A stretch of 64,000 bases of DNA from Collinsella provencensis. GTDB lineage: Bacteria > Actinomycetota > Coriobacteriia > Coriobacteriales > Coriobacteriaceae. Positions 44,126-51,642 of the stretch are shown here, piece by piece. The notes below the pieces were generated by a model. It was not told where the DNA came from and searched no databases. It saw only the letters and a list, made by a program, of their open reading frames with translations. The translations under genes were made by a program, and so were the position numbers. The stretch is from the NCBI RefSeq assembly GCF_900199705.1, contig NZ_LT904908.1, forward strand, positions 922,530-986,529. Reading direction: 5' to 3'. Position 1 is the stretch's first letter, and the number at the start of each line of letters is the position of its first letter.

Positions 44126-45001
44126 TTGAAGACAGTGCGTGTAGCTGCGGGAATTATCCAACGTGACGGAAGCGACGGGCAGGAAGAACTGCTCGCCGCG
44201 CAACGCGGCTATGGAGACATGGACGGCATGTGGGAATTCCCCGGTGGGAAAATCGAATCGGGCGAGACTGCAGCCGAGGCATGTGCGCGTGAACTGCGCG
44301 AAGAGCTCCAAGTGAGCATCACCAACCTGCAGGATTTTTACACGCTGGAATACGACTACCCCGAGTTTCATCTCTCCATGAACTGCTTCTTTTGCAACCT
44401 TGACGAGAACTCGGACGAACCTCAGCGCAACGACAAGCAACGTGAACTGCGTTGGGTCCATCGCTCCTCTCTCGCCACGCTCGAATGGATGCCCGCTGAT
44501 GTCGAGCTCGTCAACGTACTTGAGGGACTCGATGAAACCGAGGGTGAAGATGCCCCGAGCATTGATGAGGCAAAGACGAAACTGGTGCGGCGACGCGCGG
44601 CAGTACGCAAATCCATGCAGGGAAACAAACGCAAGAACACCAAGCCCGAGTTGCTCGTACGCAAACGCCTGCGCGAGGCGGGGTATACGGGGTATCGCCT
44701 TGACTGGGCAAAGGCGCCGGGTCGTCCGGATATCGCCTTCCCCGGACGCAAGATCGCCATTTTCGTCAACGGCTGCTACTGGCATCGATGCCCCCATTGC
44801 AATCCCAGCATGCCCAAGAAAAACGTATCGTTTTGGGAAGCTAAATTTAGGCGCAACGTGGAACGCGATAAGCGTGCGCTCGGGGAACTCGAGCAGCTCG
44901 GCTGGACTGCGATTACCATTTGGGAATGCGAACTCAAACGCGACAACATCGACGCCACCATGGATGCCGTCATCGACCGCATTCGCTCGGCGTGGGACTA
45001 G
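44126..45001 (+). CDS. NUDIX hydrolase fused to a Vsr-type mismatch endonuclease
   Basis: A single 291-residue frame joins two repair-type enzymes. Residues 1-130 are a MutT-like NUDIX domain with a nearly complete box: G41, E47, R55-E56, E59-E60 within GGKIESGETAAEACARELRE. Such domains hydrolyse oxidised nucleotides like 8-oxo-dGTP. Residues about 155-291 are a very-short-patch repair endonuclease: NTKPELLVRKRL, GRPDIAF with the catalytic Asp202, NGCYWHRCPHC with His220 and zinc ligands, FRRNVERDKR and IWECEL. Vsr nicks at T:G mismatches left by 5-methylcytosine deamination. No methylase gene is nearby. The start is probably TTG at 44126 behind GAGGTG. Confidence 0.92.
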   Translation: MKTVRVAAGIIQRDGSDGQEELLAAQRGYGDMDGMWEFPGGKIESGETAAEACARELREELQVSITNLQDFYTLEYDYPEFHLSMNCFFCNLDENSDEPQRNDKQRELRWVHRSSLATLEWMPADVELVNVLEGLDETEGEDAPSIDEAKTKLVRRRAAVRKSMQGNKRKNTKPELLVRKRLREAGYTGYRLDWAKAPGRPDIAFPGRKIAIFVNGCYWHRCPHCNPSMPKKNVSFWEAKFRRNVERDKRALGELEQLGWTAITIWECELKRDNIDATMDAVIDRIRSAWD

Positions 45002-45010
45002 GAGGTCATC

Positions 45011-45265
45011 ATGCAACCTAACCATGCATTTTCCGAAGAGTTCAACGACCTGCAGCGCCTGATCGATGGACTATTTGCAGACCGTAAAATCGTCGATCGC
45101 CTCGATTTGATTGTCCAGGCAGAAGTGCTCGACCTCTCGCCCGATATGATTGAAATCGTAAATCTTGTGCCTTCGGGGGAATATGACCGCGTGCGCTTAT
45201 GCGATCAAATCAACTCCGCGCTTGCGGCGCACGGGTGGGGGGCCACGTACGGCATCGTGGAATAG
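45011..45265 (+). CDS. Small conserved-looking hypothetical protein
   Basis: The 84-residue protein starts nine bases after the NUDIX-Vsr stop with a perfect GGAGGT ribosome site. It is acidic, has no membrane segment or signal peptide, and shows two helical stretches and a mixed C-terminus (EYDRVRLCDQINSALAAHGWGATYG). Its tight coupling suggests a partner of the NUDIX-Vsr protein. I do not recognise the family. Confidence 0.7.
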   Translation: MQPNHAFSEEFNDLQRLIDGLFADRKIVDRLDLIVQAEVLDLSPDMIEIVNLVPSGEYDRVRLCDQINSALAAHGWGATYGIVE

Positions 45266-45270
45266 CCGGC

Positions 45271-45394
45271 CCGTCCCTTTGGGTTCTCGAGCTTTGGACC
45301 GGACGCGCCCCTTTGGACTAAGTAGCCCACACCCGCTTTGGATCGGGCAACACACCGCACCCTCGGGCCGTGCAGTCTGCCGTCCCTTTGGGTG
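45271..45394. repeat. Cluster of CTTTGG repeats
   Basis: Between 45271 and 45394 the motif CTTTGG occurs five times. CCGTCCCTTTGGGT appears twice exactly (45271-45284 and 45381-45394). The region is non-coding and follows the 84-residue gene; it may be a small repeat array or a binding platform. Confidence 0.5.
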
Positions 45395-45494
45395 CAGGCA
45401 ATTGTGCATTCGGTCTGTAGCCGCACCCGCGCTCGTTATCGGGAAATATTCCCTGCGGGTACTATAAATCGAGCACTTGTTTTATCTGATACTG

Positions 45495-45536
45495 AAGCGG
45501 TTCGCATCACGTTCGTGACCCGAACCGCTTTCTTCA
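45495..45536 (+). terminator. Hairpin in the leader of nhaA
   Basis: AAGCGGTTCG (45495-45504) pairs with CGAACCGCTT (45521-45530), with an inner TCACG/CGTGA stem. TCTTC follows. It lies 18 bases before the nhaA start, so it either ends an upstream transcript or acts as an attenuator. Confidence 0.6.
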
Positions 45537-45553
45537 CGCATGTTGGAGGTTGC

Positions 45554-46930
45554 ATGGACGCACGTAATCAAATTTTCCCCGAAGCCCAGCGCAAGCAGCT
45601 CGAACGGCGCGACATTAGAGAAAGCATCACCGAAAACGGCATCATTTCCGCCGCCGTCATGGTAATCGCCGCTGTCGCCGCGGTAATCTGCGCAAATACC
45701 GATGCCTATGAGGCCATCCATCATTTCCTGATGAGCCCTGTCTCAATCGGATTTGGCGATTTCGTGGCATCCATGAGCTTCGAAGCGTTCGTCAACGACT
45801 TCCTCATGGCGATTTTCTTCCTGCTGGTGGGCATCGAGCTCAAATACGAGATGACCGTGGGAGAGCTGAGGCGCCCACGCCAGGCGCTTTTGCCCATGCT
45901 CGCCGCTGTCGGTGGCGTGGTGGCTCCCGCCTGCATCTACGCATTCCTCAACAAGGGCGGCGCGATTAACGGCTGGGCCATCCCCATGGCAACCGACATC
46001 GCCTTTGCCCTCGGCGTTTTGGCGCTGCTGGGAAACCGCGTTCCTTCGGGCGTTCGCGTCTTCTTCTCCACACTCGCCATCGCCGACGACCTGGTATCCA
46101 TTGCCGCCATCGCCATTTTCTATGGTCAGAGCCCCAAAATCGAGTGGCTCATCGCGGCGGGCGTGGTCGTTCTCCTGCTCGTGGGCCTCAATCTCTCGCA
46201 GCGCTATCGCCTTGCACCCTACATGGTCCAGGGCCTGATCCTGTGGTTCTGCCTGTACCAAAGCGGCGTGCACGCCACGCTCGCGGGTGTGATTTTGGCA
46301 TTCTGCATTCCGTCAAAAAGCGGCATGCGCTTGAGCAATCTAACCGACTGGCTCAACGACCGCGAAACCGAACTTGCCGATACCTACGACGAGGACGTTC
46401 ACGTTCTGGGCCAGCACGATTTCACGCATGCCGCCGTGGAAGTTGAGCGCGTCATGCATCGCGTCTCTCCCCCAATCACTCGTTTGGAGCGCATGATTTC
46501 CACGCTTGTAAACTTCTTCATTCTGCCGCTGTTCGCATTTGTGAACGCACAGGTTCGCTTGGTTGATATCGACCTCATGCAGCTCTTGCTCGACCCTGTG
46601 GCACTCGGCACGTACTTTGGCATGGTGCTCGGCAAGCCCATTGGCATCGTGGGAATAACCTTTATCTTGGTCAAGACGAAAGTCTGTAAGCTGCCGCGCA
46701 ACGTGACGATGGCCCACATCGTCGGCGTCGGTCTGCTTGGCGGCATCGGCTTTACCATGTCCATCCTGATTTCGGGCCTGGCATTCCCCGCCGCGCCGTT
46801 CGAAGTGCTCGCCGCCAAGGCAGCCATCCTGGCGGCATCCGTTACCGCTGCAATCCTGGGCATGGTTCACATGTCAATCGTATGCAAGAAGAAGCCTGGA
46901 AAGAAGGCCGCCGGCAAGGCGTCGAATTAG
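45554..46930 (+). CDS. nhaA: Na+/H+ antiporter NhaA
   Basis: The 458-residue membrane protein exchanges sodium for protons. It has the diagnostic IFFLLVGIELKYEMTVGELRRPRQALLPMLAAVGGVVAPA, the ion-binding ATDIAFALGVLALLG and LAIADDLVSI with two adjacent Asp, plus LGKPIGIV and LLGGIGFTMSI. The basic C-terminus is KKKPGKKAAGKA. The ATG at 45554 follows TGGAGGT. It has a leader hairpin upstream and a bidirectional terminator after it. Confidence 0.95.
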   Translation: MDARNQIFPEAQRKQLERRDIRESITENGIISAAVMVIAAVAAVICANTDAYEAIHHFLMSPVSIGFGDFVASMSFEAFVNDFLMAIFFLLVGIELKYEMTVGELRRPRQALLPMLAAVGGVVAPACIYAFLNKGGAINGWAIPMATDIAFALGVLALLGNRVPSGVRVFFSTLAIADDLVSIAAIAIFYGQSPKIEWLIAAGVVVLLLVGLNLSQRYRLAPYMVQGLILWFCLYQSGVHATLAGVILAFCIPSKSGMRLSNLTDWLNDRETELADTYDEDVHVLGQHDFTHAAVEVERVMHRVSPPITRLERMISTLVNFFILPLFAFVNAQVRLVDIDLMQLLLDPVALGTYFGMVLGKPIGIVGITFILVKTKVCKLPRNVTMAHIVGVGLLGGIGFTMSILISGLAFPAAPFEVLAAKAAILAASVTAAILGMVHMSIVCKKKPGKKAAGKASN

Positions 46931-46978
46931 AGAACGCTTGCCCCACGCCTCGCACTGCCCCGTAAGTTGCCTTACAAA

Positions 46979-47020
46979 AACGGCTCGCACCATGTACGTG
47001 ATGCGAGCCGTTGGCTTTTG
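46979..47020 (+). terminator. Bidirectional terminator between nhaA and the pyrophosphatase gene
   Basis: AACGGCTCGCA (46979-46989) pairs with TGCGAGCCGTT (47002-47012). The plus side continues GGCTTTTG and the minus side TTTTTG, serving both convergent genes. Confidence 0.88.
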
Positions 47021-47070
47021 CAAAGCGAATGCAAGACATGGCAAGACAACAGCGCCTTGCGACCATGTGT

Positions 47071-48012
47071 TTAGTTGGCAGCAAGAATCGGAGCGGCAAC
47101 CTGCTTCTTACGGGAAAGGACACCGGGCATCCACACGCCGTCAGCCTCGTCGGCGATGTTGAGGCCCTTCTGCGCGGAAGCGGTATCGCCCTCGAGCAGG
47201 ACCTGGGAGCCCTCCTCCATGATGTCGGTCAGGCACAGAACGATGCCGTCGGCCTTCTTCTCGGCCTGGTAAGCGCGCATGGCCTCGCGGATCTCGGGGA
47301 TCATGCCGAGAGCACGGCTCTTGTCCACCGTCTCATACTGGCCAATAAGGAGTTTCTTGCCCGCAACGTCAAACATCTTGATGTCGTTGCCCACCATCTG
47401 CTCGGCAGTGAACGAGCCGGACGGACGGGTAAGGAAGACCTCCATGCCGAACCTGACCGGATCGACACCGATCTGATCGCCGAGCTTCTTGGCGATCACG
47501 GCGTCAACAGCGGTGGTGGTGGGGCTCTTGAGCATGAGGGTATCGGTCATCATGGCAGAGAGCAGCAGCTTGGCCTGGGTGTCGGTAGGCTCCACGCCCA
47601 TGATGTCGAAAAGCTTGGCAACAATGGAGCACGAAGAGCCCCAAGGCAGTGCAACGATGTGAAGCGGGGCGGCAGTGGTGAAGTTGCCAAAACGGTGATG
47701 GTCGACAACGCCTGCAATCACGGCATTCTCAAGACCGGCAACGGACTGGCCGGGCTCGTTGTGGTCGGTCAGCACGACCTTCTGGGCCTCCTCGCCTTCG
47801 GCCGCAGGCTCAATCGCCTCGATGAGCTGAGGGGCGGCAACGCCGTTGTCCTCAAGAAGCTTGGCAGACTCTGCGGGCAGCGGGCCAAGGCAGCAAGCGG
47901 TATAGGTGTTGCCAGCGTACTCGAGCTGATTAAGCAGCTGAGACAGCACAACGGCAGACATGATTGCGTCGTTATCGGGGTTTTGATGGCCAAAGACCAA
48001 CACGTTGCTCAT
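47071..48012 (-). CDS. ppaC: Manganese-dependent inorganic pyrophosphatase (family II)
   Basis: The 313-residue enzyme hydrolyses pyrophosphate to phosphate. The DHH-type N-terminal domain shows VFGHQNPDNDAIMSAVV with metal-binding His and Asp, TDHNE, and VVDHHRFGNF with the DHH triad. The C-terminal DHHA2 domain includes FLTRPSGSFTAEQMVGNDIKMFDV and the SRKKQ segment that binds substrate. The ATG at 48012 follows GGGAGG. The upstream open frame is not part of the protein. Confidence 0.94.
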   Translation of the reverse strand: MSNVLVFGHQNPDNDAIMSAVVLSQLLNQLEYAGNTYTACCLGPLPAESAKLLEDNGVAAPQLIEAIEPAAEGEEAQKVVLTDHNEPGQSVAGLENAVIAGVVDHHRFGNFTTAAPLHIVALPWGSSCSIVAKLFDIMGVEPTDTQAKLLLSAMMTDTLMLKSPTTTAVDAVIAKKLGDQIGVDPVRFGMEVFLTRPSGSFTAEQMVGNDIKMFDVAGKKLLIGQYETVDKSRALGMIPEIREAMRAYQAEKKADGIVLCLTDIMEEGSQVLLEGDTASAQKGLNIADEADGVWMPGVLSRKKQVAAPILAAN

Positions 48013-48190
48013 GGGGTTCCTCCCTTTTGAAGGTATTATCGTGCGAACCATCGTAGCACGAACCAAACCGTTGGCGGCATACGGGCGCGTTATCATGATT
48101 GCCGTCAACATTTCGACCAGAACCCGTTACCGCAACGCATCGCCCATTGACACTTTACAGGCGCGGAGCTTTATACGTTAGGAGCGGTCC

Positions 48191-49039
48191 ATGCTTGCTG
48201 ATTACCACGTTCACAGCGAGTTTTCCGATGACTCAAGCTATCCCATGGATGAAGTTTGCGCACACGCATGTGAACTGGGAATCACCGAGCTTTGCTTCAC
48301 CGATCATGTGGATTACGGTGTAAAACCCGATTTCGATAACATCCCGAGCGACATGAAGGGCGTGCGCATCGAGAACGGCATCCCCGTTACAAACGTGGAT
48401 TATAAGCACTACTTCCCCCGCATCGAGCAAATGCGTGAGCAGTTTGCACCCAATCTCGTTGTACGTACGGGCATGGAATTTGGAGCACAGTCCCATACCC
48501 TCGAACAGTTCAACGCGCTGTTCGAGCGCTATGCCAGCGTGTGGGATTTCATCATCCTATCCATCCATCAAGTGGACGACCAGGAGTTTTGGTCCGGAGA
48601 CTTCCAAAAGGGGCGCACGCAAGCCGAATACAACATGGCATACTACGAAGAGATGCTCTATGTGGCGGAGCACTTTGACAATTGGTCGGTGCTTGGCCAT
48701 CTCGACCTCATTAAGCGCTACGATCCCGCAGGTATTTGGCCCGACAGCAACACGCGCGACATCGTCGCAGAAATCCTCAAGTGCGTCATTCGCAAGGGAA
48801 AGGGCATCGAAGTCAACACGTCGTCGTTCCGCTACGGTCTGCCCGACCTGCAGCCGAGTACGGAAATCCTGCGCCTCTACCGTGACTTGGGCGGGCGCAT
48901 CCTCACCTTTGGCAGCGATTCGCACAAACCCAAGCATTTGGGCGCCCACATCCCCGAAGTCCACGACCGTGTACGCGCGCTGGGCTATTCCCAGTTCTGC
49001 ACGTTCAATCACATGGAGCCCATGTTCTGCGAGCTATAA
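48191..49039 (+). CDS. PHP-domain histidinol-phosphatase family protein
   Basis: The 282-residue metal-dependent phosphoesterase starts MLADYHVHSEFSDDSSYPMDEVC with the first metal-binding motif HxH. It has TDHVDYG, GMEFGAQ, a central His segment SIHQVDDQEF, LGHLDLIKRY and GSDSHKP near the end. This is the HisK-type (monofunctional) histidinol-phosphate phosphatase, the penultimate step of histidine synthesis, but PHP proteins of this type can act on other substrates. No other his genes are in the window. AGGAG precedes the ATG. Confidence 0.87.
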   Translation: MLADYHVHSEFSDDSSYPMDEVCAHACELGITELCFTDHVDYGVKPDFDNIPSDMKGVRIENGIPVTNVDYKHYFPRIEQMREQFAPNLVVRTGMEFGAQSHTLEQFNALFERYASVWDFIILSIHQVDDQEFWSGDFQKGRTQAEYNMAYYEEMLYVAEHFDNWSVLGHLDLIKRYDPAGIWPDSNTRDIVAEILKCVIRKGKGIEVNTSSFRYGLPDLQPSTEILRLYRDLGGRILTFGSDSHKPKHLGAHIPEVHDRVRALGYSQFCTFNHMEPMFCEL

Positions 49040-49085
49040 ACCCTTTTAGCTACTGGCCCTCTTGCGCATACGCGCTTGAGAGCTT

Positions 49086-50048
49086 TTACGCCTCGCGCAC
49101 AACAGAGCGGAGCGCCACATACGCAGCGCCGAAGATGCCCGCATCGTTGCCGAGCTTTGCAACCTCAATGGGCGTGTTGGCACTCGCAGGGAAGGCGCGC
49201 GCGGCGTAGCGATCGCAAAGTTGCTCGAGGAACAGGTCGGCGGAGGCCGAGGTACCACCGCCAAGCACATAGACCTCGGGGTCGACAACGGCGGAAACGA
49301 TCTGCAGGCCGCGCGACAGATACTCAACCATGGTATCGATGGCCGCACGTGCCACCTCATCACCTGCGCGGCAGGCATTGAAGACCGTGAGCGAATCGCT
49401 CGGACCCGTCAATTCGAGCGGCTCAACACCGCGTGCCTCGCATTCGAGCAGGTAATTGTTCACCACACCCGTAGCAGATGCGTACTGCTCCAAGCAGCCA
49501 CGCAGCCCGCAGCCACAGATACGCGTCTCGTCGGGATTGACGCGGATGTGACCGATTTCTCCACCGGCGCCAAACGCACCGTCAACCACATCGCCATTCA
49601 AAACCACGCCGCCGCCAAGGCCCGTTCCGATGGTCACCATCACCATGCTTCGATGTCCCTCGGCAGAACCGCGCCAAAGCTCGCCCATGGCGGCAGCATT
49701 CGCATCGTTGACATATCGAACCGTTGCATGAGGGCAACGCTCCTCGATGGCTTCTTTGAGCCCCGTTGGATCAATGGTGATGTTGGCTGCCATGGTAATG
49801 AGGCCGCTTGCCGGAACGGGGCACGGAACCGCCAAACCAATGCCGCGAACAAAGAGCATGGACTGCTGAGCGGCCGCCATGAGCTGCTCAATTCCGTTGG
49901 TCACCGCGGCAAAACCCGCCTCGTCGGTAAGCGGTGGCGTGGGAACGCTTACCTTGCCCAGCAAGTTCCCCTCTTCGTCGAACAAGCCTTCCTTGACGGA
50001 CGTACCGCCCACATCGATACCGATGTAGTAAAGACTGTTCTCAGCCAT
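49086..50048 (-). CDS. glcK: ROK-family glucokinase
   Basis: The 320-residue sugar kinase has the ATP-binding IGIDVGGTSVKEGLFD, VNDANAAAMGELWRG with the catalytic Asp, IGTGLGGGVVLNG, the ROK zinc motif CGCGLRGCLEQY, and VLGGGTSASADLF. It should phosphorylate glucose to glucose-6-phosphate, although N-acetyl-sugar kinase activity is possible for ROK proteins. There is no DNA-binding domain, so it is not a repressor. It begins nine bases after the BrnQ-type gene and the two may be co-transcribed. Confidence 0.92.
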   Translation of the reverse strand: MAENSLYYIGIDVGGTSVKEGLFDEEGNLLGKVSVPTPPLTDEAGFAAVTNGIEQLMAAAQQSMLFVRGIGLAVPCPVPASGLITMAANITIDPTGLKEAIEERCPHATVRYVNDANAAAMGELWRGSAEGHRSMVMVTIGTGLGGGVVLNGDVVDGAFGAGGEIGHIRVNPDETRICGCGLRGCLEQYASATGVVNNYLLECEARGVEPLELTGPSDSLTVFNACRAGDEVARAAIDTMVEYLSRGLQIVSAVVDPEVYVLGGGTSASADLFLEQLCDRYAARAFPASANTPIEVAKLGNDAGIFGAAYVALRSVVREA

Positions 50049-50057
50049 GTGCCCTCC

Positions 50058-51365
50058 TTAGGAACGATCTTTCTTTGCAAGCGACAAACAGAAACCGACC
50101 AGCAAGCCGAAAAGGGCGGGCAACACCCAGCCCATACCGATCTCTGCCAGCGGAATGATGTCGAACACCAGATTCACATGCGGGAAAAACGCGTCGCGAA
50201 CGGCGGTAACCACGCTCACCGCGCCCGTAATGCCCACGGTCAAGGGCCATACAAGAAGGAAACGATCGCAGAGCTTGTGCAGAGCACCCATAATGACCAG
50301 CACGATCGCCATGGGATACAACGCATTGAGTAGCGGCACCGAGAAGGTAAGGATAGCGTCAAGGCCGAAGTTGGATACCACGCAGGAAAACGCGGCAAAT
50401 ACCAGGGCCCAAGCGCGATACGGCATGAACTTGAACTCGTCGGCAAAGTACGTGCCGCAGCAGCTGATAAGACCGATACACACGTTCAGGCACGCAAGCA
50501 AGAAAATGACGGCAACTGCCACGGTGCCAATCAAACCGTAATGCGCAGTGGCGGCAGCAGTCAAAATAGCAGCACCATTCGTTGCCTCAGGCATGCTCTC
50601 CGCCATCGTGACGCCCACGTACGCCAATCCGCAATAAATCACGCCCATGAGCACGCCGGCAAAAACACCCGCACGCGAAACCTCGCGCGTAAGACCCGAC
50701 TCACCAGTTACACCGAGTTCGCGAATGTTTGCGGCAATCACAATGCCAAATGTCAGCGAGGCAAGCAAGTCCATGGTCTGATAGCCGACGAGGAAGCCCT
50801 GGATTACAGGCATATTGTTGTACGGCGCCTGTACAGGTGTGGGAGAACCACCTGGGTTAACGAGCGAGCCCGCAACCACAAACACGATTAACGCAATAAG
50901 AGCGGGACCAGTAATACGTCCAAGCAGCTTGGTCAGCGCGTTGGGATGCAACGCAAGCAGGTACGCAGCCACAAAGAAAATCACCGAAAATGCCAAGCGA
51001 GCCGTCTCGAGCGATATGCCTGCAGGAAGCAGGGGCTGCAGCATTTCAAACGAGGTCGAGGACGTACGCGGGATAGCAAGGCATGGGCCAATCGCCAGAT
51101 ACACCGCCGCAACGAACACGTGGGCGAACAGGGGGTGAACACGTCCGGCAAGATTGCGCGCCGTTCCCGCCAAGCCCACCGCAATGATGCCCAGCATGGG
51201 CAGACCGATGCCCGTAATGAGAAAGCCCGCCATAGCCGGTACGGTGTCAACGCCAGCCTTCAAACCAAGCAACGGGGGCAAGATAAGGTTTCCCGCGCCG
51301 AAGAACATGGAGAACAGGGTCACACCCACGAATAGGGATTGTTGGGATGTCAGCTTATTTTGCAC
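50058..51365 (-). CDS. brnQ: Branched-chain amino acid transporter (BrnQ/LIVCS family)
   Basis: The 435-residue protein has about twelve membrane helices and the family N-terminus LFVGVTLFSMFFGAGNLILPPLLGLKAG, plus AIPRTSSTSFEM and GFLVGYQTMDLLASL. It imports leucine, isoleucine and valine with sodium. The start is taken as GTG at 51365 because GGAGAA lies five bases before it; the longer upstream frame would place that site inside the gene. Confidence 0.93.
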   Translation of the reverse strand: MQNKLTSQQSLFVGVTLFSMFFGAGNLILPPLLGLKAGVDTVPAMAGFLITGIGLPMLGIIAVGLAGTARNLAGRVHPLFAHVFVAAVYLAIGPCLAIPRTSSTSFEMLQPLLPAGISLETARLAFSVIFFVAAYLLALHPNALTKLLGRITGPALIALIVFVVAGSLVNPGGSPTPVQAPYNNMPVIQGFLVGYQTMDLLASLTFGIVIAANIRELGVTGESGLTREVSRAGVFAGVLMGVIYCGLAYVGVTMAESMPEATNGAAILTAAATAHYGLIGTVAVAVIFLLACLNVCIGLISCCGTYFADEFKFMPYRAWALVFAAFSCVVSNFGLDAILTFSVPLLNALYPMAIVLVIMGALHKLCDRFLLVWPLTVGITGAVSVVTAVRDAFFPHVNLVFDIIPLAEIGMGWVLPALFGLLVGFCLSLAKKDRS

Positions 51366-51642
51366 GATTTTTCTCCGCTCAGCGTTTTTAGTAATGTTTA
51401 ACTCTAGCAGAAAGGGATGTGCGATATGGCTACCTATCGCACATTTCAATGGTCGCTTTCAAATGGATGCCGCGCTCGCTCTTTGAAGCGAGGGCGTATC
51501 GCGCTCTGCCCCGCTTGCCTTCCTTGTTCGAAAGATGTCAGACGACGCGTGGGGACGGCGCGTCGATTGCCGGTATGAGTGCGCCGCTTTGTTCGAAAGA
51601 CACCAGATGGCACACGTCGAACAAAACGCAGGCCCTGCGCTG

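Noticed and set aside
44126-45265. Restriction-modification or defence island
   Set aside because: Vsr is present but there is no methylase, restriction enzyme or other defence gene near it; neighbours are housekeeping genes.
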